DNA of 64,000 bases from Aeromicrobium camelliae. Its GTDB lineage: Bacteria; Actinomycetota; Actinomycetes; Propionibacteriales; Nocardioidaceae. The notes below the pieces were generated by a model that saw only the letters and a program-made list of their open reading frames with translations, searched no databases and was not told the origin of the DNA. How positions within the stretch are numbered: position 1 is the first letter of the stretch; each line of letters starts with the position of its first letter. Positions 1 to 10,271 of this stretch are shown here, in pieces. A program made the position numbers and the translations under genes. The stretch spans positions 1 through 64,000 of the forward strand of contig NZ_RQJX01000001.1 in NCBI RefSeq assembly GCF_003850045.1, in the 5' to 3' direction.

Positions 1-267
1 CGTCCACTCCAAGACAACCCGCAGGGCGTCAGTCTCGATACAAGTCAGAACGCCAGCAACAGCCCACACCCATCTTCACCGTTCTCGGTGGTCGAGGTCG
101 CAGTTTTGCGTTTTCTTCGTCTCCATCGCGGCTATGCCCCTTATGCGATGGCTCCATTCCCGGATATCGACAGGTGCCGTCTCTGGAGCGGCCGCCGAGG
201 TGAGCCGCCCGTGAGCACATCCCTACCGGGAGCAGGCGCGTTAGTTACCGCCGAGTACCGTAGGTTC
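1..267. other. Non-coding upstream stretch
   Basis: I see no convincing gene here. The stretch contains a 35-bp repeat module at 122-156 that recurs, inverted, at 4874-4908, and a short piece of the same repeat vocabulary (GTCTCGATAC) near 31-40. The end of whatever gene lies to the left is outside the window. Confidence 0.4.
122..156 (-). repeat. 35-bp interspersed repeat module, copy 1
   Basis: Read on the minus strand this module matches 4874-4908 at 33 of 35 positions, differing only inside a central triplet. The arms CCATCGC and GCGATGG make it a small hairpin. At the second copy it is embedded in a larger palindromic repeat; here it stands alone just upstream of the SGNH hydrolase gene. 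Confidence 0.75.
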
Positions 268-1026
268 GTGACTTTTCGACGTTTCGTGGCTTTGGGAGAT
301 TCGTTCACCGAAGGTGTCGGTGACCCGGACCCGTCCCGCCCGAACGGCGTGCGCGGGTGGGCCGATCGTGTGGCGGAGGTGCTCGGGCGCGATGAGCCCG
401 ACTTCGGGTACGCGAACCTGGCGATCCGCGGCCGCAAGCTGCGTCCGATCATCGCCGAGCAGCTCGATCCCGCGATCGCTCTCCAGCCGGACCTCGTCAC
501 CATCTACGCGGGCGCGAACGACATTCTGCGTCCCAAGGTCGACATCGACGATCTGATCGAGCTGTACGACGCCGCACTCGGCAAGCTCGCTGCGACGGGC
601 GCCCGGCTCGTCGTCTTCACCGCCTTCGACCCGGCGGGATACCCGATCTTCGGCTCCCTGCGCGGCCGGTTCGCCGTCTACAACGAGCTCGTGCGCGAGA
701 TCGCCGAACGTCACGGAGCGACGATCGTCGACTTCTGGCGGCTGCGCGACTACCGCGACGACCGGATGTGGGACGTCGACCGGATGCACATGTCGAGCGC
801 CGGTCACCAGCGCATGGCCATGGCGGTGCTCGACGCGCTCGGCGTCCGGCACGATCTGGAAGCGCTCCCGCTCGTGGAGATCCCGCCGCTGTCAGGCGCG
901 GAACGCCGCGCGGCGAATGTCGAATGGGTTCGTGAGTATGCGGGGCCGTGGGTCAAGCGTCGGCTGACCGGCACCTCCAGCGGCGACGGACTCGCCGCCA
1001 AGTACCCGAGCTACACCCGCCTCTGA
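268..1026 (+). CDS. SGNH/GDSL-family hydrolase
   Basis: Predicted esterase or lipase of the SGNH hydrolase superfamily, about 252 residues. The nucleophile block GDSFTEG lies at residues 10-16 (Ser12), the block III GAND motif at 82-85, and the catalytic Asp171-x-x-His174 pair in DRMHMSSAGH. All four signature blocks are present, so the enzyme should be active; the natural substrate cannot be read from sequence. I chose the GTG at 268 because it places the GDSL block at the usual ten residues from the N-terminus; the frame is open further upstream but that extension is unlike the family. No signal peptide is visible, so it is probably cytoplasmic. The gene ends directly in the palindromic repeat at 1024. 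Confidence 0.85.
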   Translation: MTFRRFVALGDSFTEGVGDPDPSRPNGVRGWADRVAEVLGRDEPDFGYANLAIRGRKLRPIIAEQLDPAIALQPDLVTIYAGANDILRPKVDIDDLIELYDAALGKLAATGARLVVFTAFDPAGYPIFGSLRGRFAVYNELVREIAERHGATIVDFWRLRDYRDDRMWDVDRMHMSSAGHQRMAMAVLDALGVRHDLEALPLVEIPPLSGAERRAANVEWVREYAGPWVKRRLTGTSSGDGLAAKYPSYTRL

Positions 1027-1310
1027 GCCGGGTGTCGGTGGTCGAGTAGGCCGGAGCGCTAGCGGAGTGCCGTATCGAGACCACGTCACGTCATGTGGTC
1101 TCGATACGCGGCTCGTTCCTCGCCGCTACTCGGCCAGCTATGACCGCCTCGCCGCTCCTCGACCAGCTGAGCCGGGTGTCGGTGGTCGAGTAGGAGGTCG
1201 CTCAGCGACCGACGTATCGAGACCACGTTGCGTGGCTGGTCTCGATACGCGGCTCGTTCCTCGCCGCTACTCGACCAGCTATAACCGCTCGTCGCTACTC
1301 GGCCAGCTAT
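1024..1310. repeat. Tandem palindromic repeat in a tail-to-tail gap
   Basis: Two tandem units of about 144 bp start with an identical 27-bp block at 1024-1050 and 1168-1194; the first includes the TGA of the hydrolase gene. Each unit is a nested palindrome: outer arms TGGTCGAGTAG / CTACTCG-CCA and an inner stem. In unit one the inner stem is GTATCGAGACCAC (1072-1084) paired with GTGGTCTCGATAC (1095-1107) around a 10-nt loop; unit two keeps an 11-bp stem with a different loop. The repeat fills the whole gap between two converging genes, so it could act as a bidirectional terminator, but no T-run follows. Confidence 0.85.
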
Positions 1311-1326
1311 GACCGCCAGGACGGCG

Positions 1327-2118
1327 TCAGAGGGAGACGTTGTGCTCGTTGAACGCGGCGACGGGGTCGATCGGGTCGCCGCCGCCGGGCCGGACCTCGA
1401 GGTGGAGGTGCGGGCCCGTGACGTTACCGGTCGAGCCGGTGTAGCCGATCACGTCACCTGGACGGACCGTGTCGCCCTCGGAGACCGAGATGCGGCTCTG
1501 ATGCGCGTACCAGATCTCCGTACCGTCCTCGAGCACGATGACGGTCTTGTTGCCGTACGCGCCCTCGTAACCGGCGGACTTCACGGTGCCGGCGGCGATC
1601 GAGACGATCGTGGAGCCGGACGGGCCGGCGAAGTCGAGGCCGGTGTGACGGCCGCTGGACCACAGGCCGCTGGACTGACCGAAGCGCGCGGTGAGGCGGT
1701 AACCGGCAACCGGCGCGACCCACTGGTTGGCGACTTCTTCGGTGTAGGACTCGACAGCCTGCTCGACCTGCTGGCGCGCGAGCTCGATCTGCTCGGCCTG
1801 GCGGTCGCTCTGCTCCTGGATGAGCTGACGGTCGAAATCGCGGCTGATGTCGGCGGCGTTGGTGCCGCCGAGGTCCATGCCGCCCACGTAGTTCTGGCTG
1901 AGCGTCTGGTACGAGTTCGACGAGAGGGCGCCGCTGTCGGCGACCCCGCCGACAGCAACAGTGCCGACGCCCGCCGACGCGACGGCTACGAGGCCGACGA
2001 TGGCGGGCGTCACACGAAGATTGAGGGTTCGCTGTTTGGCGGCTACGCGCTTCCCCTTACGAGGGGTGCGCGGGGTCTGCGGACTGTCGAGTCGGCGACG
2101 AGGCCCTGTCGACTTCAC
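1327..2118 (-). CDS. M23-family (LytM-like) peptidoglycan endopeptidase
   Basis: Exported cell-wall metallopeptidase of about 263 residues. A basic N-terminus (1-35) precedes one hydrophobic segment (about 36-57), then a charged helical stretch likely to form a coiled coil (90-130), then the M23 domain (135-263). Zinc ligands are His158-x3-Asp162 (HTGLD) and His239 of HLHLE (237-241); His206 in WYAHQS is the further catalytic histidine. All are intact, so this should be an active enzyme rather than a degenerate EnvC-type activator. The GTG at 2118 is preceded by GGAG at a good distance; an upstream in-frame extension lacks a ribosome binding site. It converges on the SGNH hydrolase gene across the repeat at 1024-1310. 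Confidence 0.88.
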   Translation of the reverse strand: MKSTGPRRRLDSPQTPRTPRKGKRVAAKQRTLNLRVTPAIVGLVAVASAGVGTVAVGGVADSGALSSNSYQTLSQNYVGGMDLGGTNAADISRDFDRQLIQEQSDRQAEQIELARQQVEQAVESYTEEVANQWVAPVAGYRLTARFGQSSGLWSSGRHTGLDFAGPSGSTIVSIAAGTVKSAGYEGAYGNKTVIVLEDGTEIWYAHQSRISVSEGDTVRPGDVIGYTGSTGNVTGPHLHLEVRPGGGDPIDPVAAFNEHNVSL

Positions 2119-2245
2119 ACACACTCCGTATCGATGGCGGACAACTCGGTCGAGCCTAGCGCATGGGTGGTGACCGTTTTCAACCATCTTGGCGAAGTGA
2201 AGCGCATCCGTCCGCGTGTCCCTGCACACGTGCCAGAGTTGAGCC

Positions 2246-2506
2246 ATGAAGGGACAGCGCATCGTGGTCGGCTCTCCTCACGGTGACGAAGCCGCGCTCG
2301 TCATCGAGGCCCGGCGACTGCGGGACGCTGGCGCGGAGGTGATCTTCGCCGGCGCCGCCGTCGACGCTGGCCGGCTCGCTGCGACCGCGGTCAGCGAGGA
2401 TGTGAGCGAGGTGGTCGTCGCCGACGCGCAGGCGCGTGACGCGCTTCTGGACGCCCTCGCCGCCGCCGACGCGCTCGACATCGCCGTCCGCGTCGTCGAG
2501 TGTTAG
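2246..2506 (+). CDS. Small cobalamin-binding-domain-like protein
   Basis: 86-residue protein made of a single Rossmann-like half. It resembles the B12-binding domain of methylmalonyl-CoA mutase: an opening beta strand (RIVVGS), then the segment SPHGDEAA at 10-17 where B12 proteins carry the Asp-x-His-x2-Gly cobalt-ligand motif, then a helix and AGAEVIFAG. The ligand motif is altered and the domain is about 40 residues short, so cobalamin binding is doubtful. It sits 130 bp upstream of sucC, the succinyl-CoA ligase gene, which suggests a link with the methylmalonyl-CoA to succinyl-CoA route. That link, and the family call, are inference. Confidence 0.55.
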   Translation: MKGQRIVVGSPHGDEAALVIEARRLRDAGAEVIFAGAAVDAGRLAATAVSEDVSEVVVADAQARDALLDALAAADALDIAVRVVEC

Positions 2507-2640
2507 GTCCCCGTCGTTGCAGGGCCGAATCCCGCCCCGCCGTGCCGAGGAGGGGTAAGGAGCGTTAAAGTCGGCACGGCTCGAAGGGTGCTCACTGCCC
2601 TGGGGGAGCGCCGCTAACTCGACGAAGGACGGTTGTCACC

Positions 2641-3804
2641 GTGGATTTGATGGAGTACCAGGCGAAGGAGCTCTTCGCCAAGCACGATGTGCCGGTCACG
2701 CTCGGCACCGTGGTCACCACCGCTGAGGAGGCCAAGGCCGCTGCCGAGCAGATCGGCGCAACGGTGGTCGTCAAGGCGCAGGTCAAGGCCGGTGGCCGTG
2801 GCAAGGCCGGCGGCGTCAAGCTGGCCAAGACCCCCGACGAGGCTTACGAGCATGCGTCGAACATCCTCGGGATGGAGATCAAGGGCCTCACGGTCAACCG
2901 CGTCCTCATCGTCCCGGCCGCCGAGATCGTCGAGGAGTACTACTTCTCCTTCCTGCTCGACCGCGCCAACCGCAGCTACCTGACGATCGCGAGCGTCGAG
3001 GGCGGTGTGGAGATCGAGGAGGTCGCCAAGACCAACCCCGACGCCGTCCGTCAGATCCCGGTCGACGCCACCACGGGAGTCGACGAGCAGAAGGCTCGCG
3101 AGATCGTCGCCGACGCGAAGTTCCCGCTCGAGCTCGCCGACCAGGCCGTCGGCACGATCCTCGCGCTGTGGAAGGTCTTCGTCGAGGAGGACGCCACTCT
3201 CGTCGAGGTCAACCCGCTCGCCCGCCTCGCCGGCGACAAGCTCGAGGCGCTCGACGGCAAGGTCTCGCTCGACGAGAACGCCGACTTCCGTCACCCCGAG
3301 CACGCCGAGTTCGAGGACAAGGCCGCGGCCGACCCGCTCGAGGCGAAGGCCAAGGAGAAGGGCCTCAACTACGTCAAGCTCGACGGTGAGGTCGGCATCA
3401 TCGGCAACGGCGCGGGCCTCGTCATGAGCACCCTCGACGTCGTCGCCTACGCCGGTGAGAGCCACGGCGGCGTCAAGCCCGCCAACTTCCTCGACATCGG
3501 CGGCGGCGCCTCGGCCGAGGTCATGGCCAACGGCCTCGACGTGATCTTGAACGATCCGCAGGTCAAGAGCGTCTTCGTCAACGTGTTCGGCGGCATCACG
3601 GCGTGCGACGCCGTCGCCAACGGCATCAAGGGCGCGCTGGAGCTGCTCGGCGACAACGCCACCAAGCCGCTCGTGGTGCGCCTCGACGGCAACAAGGTCG
3701 AGGAGGGCCGCGCCATCCTCGACGAACTGAACCACCCGCTGGTGACCCAGGTCGACACCATGGACGGTGCCGCCGACAAGGCCGCCGAGCTCGCGAACGC
3801 GTAA
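2641..3804 (+). CDS. sucC: Succinyl-CoA ligase (ADP-forming) subunit beta
   Basis: Beta subunit of the TCA-cycle succinyl-CoA synthetase, which interconverts succinyl-CoA and succinate with nucleotide phosphorylation; 387 residues, full length. An ATP-grasp domain occupies roughly 1-235 ([14 protein letters not shown] near 55) and a CoA-ligase domain the rest ([13 protein letters not shown] and NVFGGIT). The GTG at 2641 gives the family-typical N-terminus [11 protein letters not shown]. It is followed after 15 nt by sucD with its own ribosome binding site, so the two form an operon. The protein acts in the cytoplasm as a heteromeric complex with SucD. Confidence 0.97.
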   Translation: MDLMEYQAKELFAKHDVPVTLGTVVTTAEEAKAAAEQIGATVVVKAQVKAGGRGKAGGVKLAKTPDEAYEHASNILGMEIKGLTVNRVLIVPAAEIVEEYYFSFLLDRANRSYLTIASVEGGVEIEEVAKTNPDAVRQIPVDATTGVDEQKAREIVADAKFPLELADQAVGTILALWKVFVEEDATLVEVNPLARLAGDKLEALDGKVSLDENADFRHPEHAEFEDKAAADPLEAKAKEKGLNYVKLDGEVGIIGNGAGLVMSTLDVVAYAGESHGGVKPANFLDIGGGASAEVMANGLDVILNDPQVKSVFVNVFGGITACDAVANGIKGALELLGDNATKPLVVRLDGNKVEEGRAILDELNHPLVTQVDTMDGAADKAAELANA

Positions 3805-3819
3805 GGACTGAGGAACAGC

Positions 3820-4716
3820 ATGTCGATCTATCTGAACTCCGACTCCAAGGTCATCGTCCAGGGCATCACCGGCGGCGAGGGCACGAAGCACACCGCCCTC
3901 ATGCTCAAGGCCGGCACCAACATCGTCGGTGGCGTCAACGCCCGCAAGGCCGGCACGACCGTGAGCCACGTCGACGCCCAGGGCAACGACGTCGAACTGC
4001 CCGTGTTCGGCTCGGTCTCCGAGGCCATGCAGGAGACCGGCGCCAACGTGTCGGTCGTCTTCGTGCCACCGGCGTTCGCCAAGGACGCCGCCATGGAGGC
4101 CATCGACGCCGGCATCGAGCTGCTCGTCGTCATCACCGAGGGCATCCCCGTGCAGGACACGGCCGAGTTCTTCGCGCACTCGCAGGGCACCAAGACCCGC
4201 ATCATCGGCCCCAACTGCCCCGGCATCATCACGCCGGGCGAGGCGCTCGCGGGCATCACCCCGGCCACGATCGCCGGCAAGGGCCCGATCGGTCTCGTGT
4301 CCAAGTCGGGCACGCTGACCTACCAGATGATGTACGAGCTGCGTGACTTCGGCTTCACGACCGCCATCGGCATCGGCGGCGACCCGATCATCGGTACGAC
4401 GCACATCGACGCCCTCGAGGCGTTCGAGGCGGACCCCGACACCAAGGCGATCGTCATGATCGGCGAGATCGGCGGCGACGCCGAGGAGCGGGCGGCCGAG
4501 TTCATCAAGGCCAACGTGACCAAGCCGGTCGTCGGCTACGTCGCCGGCTTCACCGCGCCGGAGGGCAAGACGATGGGCCACGCCGGCGCTATCGTCTCGG
4601 GCTCCTCGGGCACGGCGGCGGCCAAGAAGGAGGCCCTCGAGGCCGCGGGCGTCAAGGTCGGCAAGACGCCGAGCGAGACCGCCGCGCTCATGCGGGAGAT
4701 CCTGCAGAACCTCTGA
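3820..4716 (+). CDS. sucD: Succinyl-CoA ligase subunit alpha
   Basis: Alpha subunit of succinyl-CoA synthetase, 298 residues. It carries the CoA-binding Rossmann domain at the start ([11 protein letters not shown]) and the phosphohistidine loop GHAGAI near residue 253, with His254 as the predicted phosphorylated residue. [10 protein letters not shown] near 127 is the family signature. The start at 3820 has AGGAAC upstream. Transcription should end at the strong hairpin at 4731-4760. Partner of SucC in the same operon. Confidence 0.97.
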   Translation: MSIYLNSDSKVIVQGITGGEGTKHTALMLKAGTNIVGGVNARKAGTTVSHVDAQGNDVELPVFGSVSEAMQETGANVSVVFVPPAFAKDAAMEAIDAGIELLVVITEGIPVQDTAEFFAHSQGTKTRIIGPNCPGIITPGEALAGITPATIAGKGPIGLVSKSGTLTYQMMYELRDFGFTTAIGIGGDPIIGTTHIDALEAFEADPDTKAIVMIGEIGGDAEERAAEFIKANVTKPVVGYVAGFTAPEGKTMGHAGAIVSGSSGTAAAKKEALEAAGVKVGKTPSETAALMREILQNL

Positions 4717-4730
4717 GCCACGCACGACCA

Positions 4731-4760
4731 CGAGAGCCCCGGCCCCGGCCGGGGCTCTCG
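4731..4760 (+). terminator. Terminator of sucCD
   Basis: Perfect inverted repeat CGAGAGCCCCGG / CCGGGGCTCTCG with a 6-nt spacer, 15 bp after the sucD stop, followed by TCGTT. It is GC-rich with no long T-run, as is usual in actinobacteria. Confidence 0.8.
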
Positions 4761-4782
4761 TCGTTCCGACGCCACTGGTTCC

Positions 4783-5045
4783 TCGCCGCTACTCGACCAC
4801 CTACGGGGCTGCCGTTTGAGCAGGTGAGCTGGGTGTAGGTGGTCGAGTAGGCCGGAGCGCTAGCGGAGGCCAGTGGAGCCATCGCAGCAGGGGCATAGCC
4901 GCGATGGAGCGAGACCACGTCACGTCATGTGGTCTCGCTCCGTGGCGGCTACGTCCTCCTTGCCAGGCTCCATGGCGGCTTGTTCCGGTTCTGAGTAGTC
5001 GCGAGGAACGAGCGGCGGATCGAAGGGCGCCGCTACTCGACCGTT
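4783..5045. repeat. Composite palindromic repeat in a tail-to-tail gap
   Basis: This 337-bp non-coding gap between sucD and the converging gene at 5054 is almost wholly repeat. Outer blocks match the copies at 1024-1310 (GGTGGTCGAGTAGGCCGGAG and CCGCTACTCGACC). The core hairpin is GGAGCGAGACCAC (4906-4918) with GTGGTCTCGCTCC (4929-4941) around the same 10-nt loop GTCACGTCAT found at 1085-1094. The 35-bp module 4874-4908 is inserted beside it. I see no gene here. Confidence 0.82.
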
Positions 5046-5053
5046 GTGGGTCG

Positions 5054-6874
5054 TCACTGGTCGGCGTACGCGAGGCGTTGGCCGGCGCGGTCCATGAGGG
5101 CGGCGAACTCCTCGGAGGAGAAGACGTTCTCGCCCGACGGGGGAGCCAGCACCTGGGTGACGTCGGCGCCGCGGCGGACGACGCCCATGCGGTAGTACAC
5201 GCGCTGGTCGCGACCGGTCTCGAAGCTCAACCGCCAGCTGACGCCCGCGTACCCCTCGCCGGCGATGTCCTGTCGCTCGTCGATCTGGGCCGACAACTCC
5301 GTGTCACCGCAGCCGTCCACCTTGCCGGCGATCTCGCCGACGAGCGCCTCGGCGGCCTCGGGGGACGCGGTGCGCGCGGCGGTCTGCGCGACGGCGAACT
5401 CCTGTGGCAGCTCCGACGCGTCGGGGATGGCGACCAGGCGCGTCGCCACGTCGGTGAAGGCCTCGCCATTGAAGTCGGTCTTGTCGCACAGCGAGGCGGC
5501 CGGGTTGAGGCCGTTGCTGGGCGCCTGAGCCGGCCCAGCCGCCCACACCTTGTCGATGCGGCCCAGCGGGGGCATGTCCACCACGCTGAGGAAACGCGGG
5601 AACTGCTCGGTCTGCGGGGGCAGGCTCGGCTCGACGGTGATCTCGTCGGTGCACTCGCCGCCGGAGTCGGCGCACACCTTGGCGATCGAGTCGTTGAGGC
5701 TGCGCGCGAACGTCTCCACGTCGGTCGGCTCGGTGCCGTTGACCTCGTGGATCAGGGTGCTGGTGACCGTCCCCGACTGCGCCAACCCGACGCTGATGAA
5801 GCGAGCGGGCTCGCGGTACGACTGCAACCGCAGGATCTTGAAGTCACCGAACGGCCGCTTGACGGTGTACGAGTCGATCAGTCGGGTGCGCGGATGCGCA
5901 CAGTTGGCGTACCAGCCCAGCAGCGTGCCGTAGGCCGCTTCGGACGCCTCCCGGCTGCGCGACACCTCGATGGACTGCGCGACGCGCTCAGCCGAGGGGT
6001 CGGTGCTGTACGCCCGCACGAAGACCTTGAGGGGGTCGGGATCGGCGAACCGGGTCGGAGGACACGTCGAGTACGGCGTCGTGTTGACGGTGTCCGTCTC
6101 GGTCGCGTCGACCTTCCACTCGCGCTCGGAGTTGAGGCGCTCCACCTGCGTCAACGAGAGCAGATCGTCGGTGTCGATGTTGTGGGAGTCGAGGATGATG
6201 TCGGGACGCTCGGCGCCGATCTTCTCGCGGTAGGGCACCGCGTCCAGCGTGCCGAACGCGTCACCGCTGGTGGCGGCGAAACCGCCCGCGAACAGGGCGA
6301 GCACGGTGGCGGCGACGAGCAGGATCGAGTTACGGCGCCCGCTGCGCTTGGCCGACCGTCGTACGCGGTCCGGCTCGGGGAGATCGAGACTCTCGACCGT
6401 CTCGCGAAGCCCGGTGAGGCGGCCCTCCAGGGTGTCCAGCGGCTGCCCGAGGGCCTTCTCCAGGGAGGTGAGGGCGTTGGTCGCCAGCTCCATGCCGACG
6501 GCGTCGTCGACCTGCATCTCCGCGGTCGCGTCGTCGAGATCGACGCCGGCGACGGTGAGCAGGGTGACGATGCGGCGCTCGTCGTAGTCGAGACGGTGGA
6601 GTGCCTCGAGCAGAGCCTGGTCGCCGTCCTCCTCGTGCCGCCGGCGCAGCGGGTGGGCGCTGCGATTGAAGATGGTGAGCTTGGCGGCCTGGTCACGGAC
6701 GTAGGCGACCGGGTCGCGACCGCGCAGGCTGCCCCACGAGCGCCAGGCGCGCTGATAGGCGTCGAGGGTCGCGTCACGAGCCACCTGGCGGTCGCCGCAG
6801 AGGGCGTACGTCGTCGCCAGCACCCGGCGGCGGGTGGCGCGGTAGAAGTTGTCGAACTCGTCGACGCGGGTCAT
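5054..6874 (-). CDS. Sigma-factor-like domain fused to a membrane segment and a large outer domain
   Basis: 606-residue protein not assignable to a named family. Residues 10-60 (FYRATRRRVLATTYALCGD, then DAYQRAWRSWG) look like region 2 of an ECF sigma factor, and 90-140 (LHRLDYDERRIVTLLTVAGV) like region 4. One transmembrane helix follows at about 183-203 (ILLVAATVLALFAGGFAA), then about 400 residues with scattered cysteines predicted outside the cell. The layout suggests a membrane-tethered DNA-binding regulator that senses an external signal, or a sigma domain that has lost RNA polymerase function. No anti-sigma gene lies next to it. The outer domain was not recognised. It is divergent from perM, whose start lies 70 bp upstream. 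Confidence 0.72.
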   Translation of the reverse strand: MTRVDEFDNFYRATRRRVLATTYALCGDRQVARDATLDAYQRAWRSWGSLRGRDPVAYVRDQAAKLTIFNRSAHPLRRRHEEDGDQALLEALHRLDYDERRIVTLLTVAGVDLDDATAEMQVDDAVGMELATNALTSLEKALGQPLDTLEGRLTGLRETVESLDLPEPDRVRRSAKRSGRRNSILLVAATVLALFAGGFAATSGDAFGTLDAVPYREKIGAERPDIILDSHNIDTDDLLSLTQVERLNSEREWKVDATETDTVNTTPYSTCPPTRFADPDPLKVFVRAYSTDPSAERVAQSIEVSRSREASEAAYGTLLGWYANCAHPRTRLIDSYTVKRPFGDFKILRLQSYREPARFISVGLAQSGTVTSTLIHEVNGTEPTDVETFARSLNDSIAKVCADSGGECTDEITVEPSLPPQTEQFPRFLSVVDMPPLGRIDKVWAAGPAQAPSNGLNPAASLCDKTDFNGEAFTDVATRLVAIPDASELPQEFAVAQTAARTASPEAAEALVGEIAGKVDGCGDTELSAQIDERQDIAGEGYAGVSWRLSFETGRDQRVYYRMGVVRRGADVTQVLAPPSGENVFSSEEFAALMDRAGQRLAYADQ

Positions 6875-6944
6875 CGCACTCGCCTCCTCGGGGGTCTCGG
6901 CGTGGCTCGGTGCAACGTCGCAACTTTACAGGTTGGATTGTCAG

Positions 6945-8078
6945 GTGCCCGCTCCCTCCACGCTCCAGCGAACCGATCCGTGGCGGCCGGCACTGCTGAC
7001 CGGGCTGCTCGCGGTGCTGCTACCGGTCGTCGTCTGTGCCGTCGCCGCTGCGGCCGCGACCCAGCATCTCGGCCTCGACACCCTGCGCATCGGCGCCCGG
7101 GCCTGGCTGCTGGCCGTGGGGGCGTCCATCGACGTGTCGGGTGCGAAAATCAGCCTCCTTCCGCTCGGCGGAACGGTGCTCGCGGCTGTGGTCGCGGCCG
7201 CCGTCGTCCGCGTCGCGGCGCGTGATGGCGCCGACGACGCGATGGGCTTCGGAGCGATCAGCGGGGGCGTGGCCGGCGCGCTCGCGGCGGTGCTCTCCGC
7301 CGTGACGTCGACCTCGTCGGTGAGCACGTCGTTCGTTCGCGCCGCTTTCGGCGCCTTCGTCGTCGTGGGAGCGGGGGCCGCCGTCTCGATGGCGTTGCGC
7401 CATCCGGCGTCACGCCGCTTCCCCGCCCAGGTGCGACCCTTCGTGCCCGCGTTGGCGGCGGGACTTCGCGCCGCAGGAGCAGTGGTCGCGATCGCCTTCG
7501 TGCTGGTGATGATCGTCGCGGCCAGCCGCGTCCAAGCCGCCGCCGACCTGTGGGCCGCGCTCAACCCCGGGTACCTGGGCGGCCTCGTCCTCGGCGCCTT
7601 GTGCCTCCTCGCCCTGCCCACCCTCGTCGCGTGGGCGCTGGCGATCATCCTCGGACCCGGCATCGCACTCGGTGCCGACACACGGGTCGACATCGCGGGA
7701 GTCGATGTCGGGGTGCTTCCAGCGTTCCCGCCCCTGGCGATCCTCCCCGACCCCGGGCCGTTCGCCGACGTGGTCGTGGTGCTCATGGCCGTGCCGGTGC
7801 TCGCCGCCGCGTGGGCGGGATGGCGGCTCGTCGACCGTCTCGCCACCGAGCGGCTCCTGGAGCGCGTCGGCCACGCGGCGTTGGCCGGTGCGACCGCAGG
7901 TCTGCTCCTGGCGTCGATCGCCGTCAGCGGCCACGGGGCCATCGGCCCGGGTCTCCTCGCCGAAGCCGGGCCGCCCGTGCTCAGCACGCTCCTCATCGCG
8001 ATCGGCACCATGTCCGTGGGCGGCGCGCTGGGCGGGCTCGCGTCCCACTATCGTGGAGCCCGTGCCGACAGCGAATGA
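6945..8078 (+). CDS. perM: DUF6350 multi-pass membrane protein (PerM-like)
   Basis: 377-residue integral membrane protein with about ten hydrophobic segments, rich in Ala, Val and Leu. It matches the actinobacterial DUF6350/PerM family, which is encoded directly upstream of purN in many genomes and in mycobacteria is linked to cell-division stability. The call rests on membrane topology plus this synteny, not on a catalytic motif. I chose the GTG at 6945 because the longer reading frame would run back into the divergent gene at 6874. purN starts inside the last codons (17-bp overlap), implying translational coupling. Confidence 0.72.
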   Translation: MPAPSTLQRTDPWRPALLTGLLAVLLPVVVCAVAAAAATQHLGLDTLRIGARAWLLAVGASIDVSGAKISLLPLGGTVLAAVVAAAVVRVAARDGADDAMGFGAISGGVAGALAAVLSAVTSTSSVSTSFVRAAFGAFVVVGAGAAVSMALRHPASRRFPAQVRPFVPALAAGLRAAGAVVAIAFVLVMIVAASRVQAAADLWAALNPGYLGGLVLGALCLLALPTLVAWALAIILGPGIALGADTRVDIAGVDVGVLPAFPPLAILPDPGPFADVVVVLMAVPVLAAAWAGWRLVDRLATERLLERVGHAALAGATAGLLLASIAVSGHGAIGPGLLAEAGPPVLSTLLIAIGTMSVGGALGGLASHYRGARADSE

Positions 8079-8711
8079 CCGCGCCGCCGCGCCGGCGCGA
8101 CTCGTCGTGCTGGTGTCCGGCAGCGGAACCAACCTCCAGGCTCTCCTCGACGCCACCGCGGACCCCGCCTACGGGGCGCGAGTCGTCGCCGTCGGCGCCG
8201 ACCGCGACGACATCGAGGGACTCCGCCGGGCCGAACGCGCCGGTGTGCCGACCTTCGTGGTGCGACTCGGCGACCATGCCGACCGCGACGCGTGGGACAC
8301 CGCGCTCGCCGAGCAGGTCGCCGGGTACGAGCCCGATCTCGTGATTCTCGCGGGCTTCATGAAGCTGACCGGTCCCGTGTTCCTGCGGAAGTTCGGTGGG
8401 CGCACGCTCAACACGCATCCCGCGCTGTCCCCCTCGTTCCCGGGCATGCACGGCCCACGTGACGCTCTCGAGTACGGGGTCAAGATCACCGGCGCCACGC
8501 TGTTCGTCGTCGACGAGGGCGTCGACACCGGACCGATCGTCGCGCAGGTCGCCGTGCCGGTCCTGGACGACGACGATGTCGCGTCCCTCCACGAACGCAT
8601 CAAGGTCAGTGAACGTCAGATGCTCGTCGACTGGGTCGGGCGACTCGCCCGCGAGCCCTTCACCGTCGACGGGCGCCGCATCATCCGCCAGCAGACAAAG
8701 GACTCCTCCGC

Positions 8712-8715
<4 letters not shown>
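8062..8715 (+). CDS. purN: Phosphoribosylglycinamide formyltransferase
   Basis: GAR transformylase of purine synthesis: it transfers a formyl group from 10-formyl-tetrahydrofolate to glycinamide ribonucleotide. About 217 residues. GSGTN at 20-24 binds the phosphate; catalytic Asn117, His119 ([12 protein letters not shown]) and Asp155 (DEGVDTG) are all present. The GTG at 8062 has GTGGAG just upstream and overlaps the perM end. The stop overlaps the purH start as ATGA. The folate cofactor links it to folD nearby at 10989. Confidence 0.96.

Positions 8716-10242
<1,527 letters not shown>

Positions 10243-10271
<29 letters not shown>

Noticed and set aside
29..220. 63-codon minus-strand frame at the window start
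   Set aside because: Cys/Arg-rich, overlaps the repeat module at 122-156 and lacks a start signal.
1024..1310. CRISPR array
   Set aside because: Only two units, about 144 bp each, palindromic and without spacers of regular size; no cas genes in the window.
1067..1312. Small open frame within the tandem repeat
   Set aside because: It consists wholly of repeat sequence, has no ribosome binding site and its translation repeats itself.
2614..4731. Very long open frame antisense to sucC-sucD (about 700 codons)
   Set aside because: It is a by-product of high GC third positions in the sense genes; its translation is low-complexity Asp/Arg/Leu/Val with no domain, and sucC-sucD are certain.
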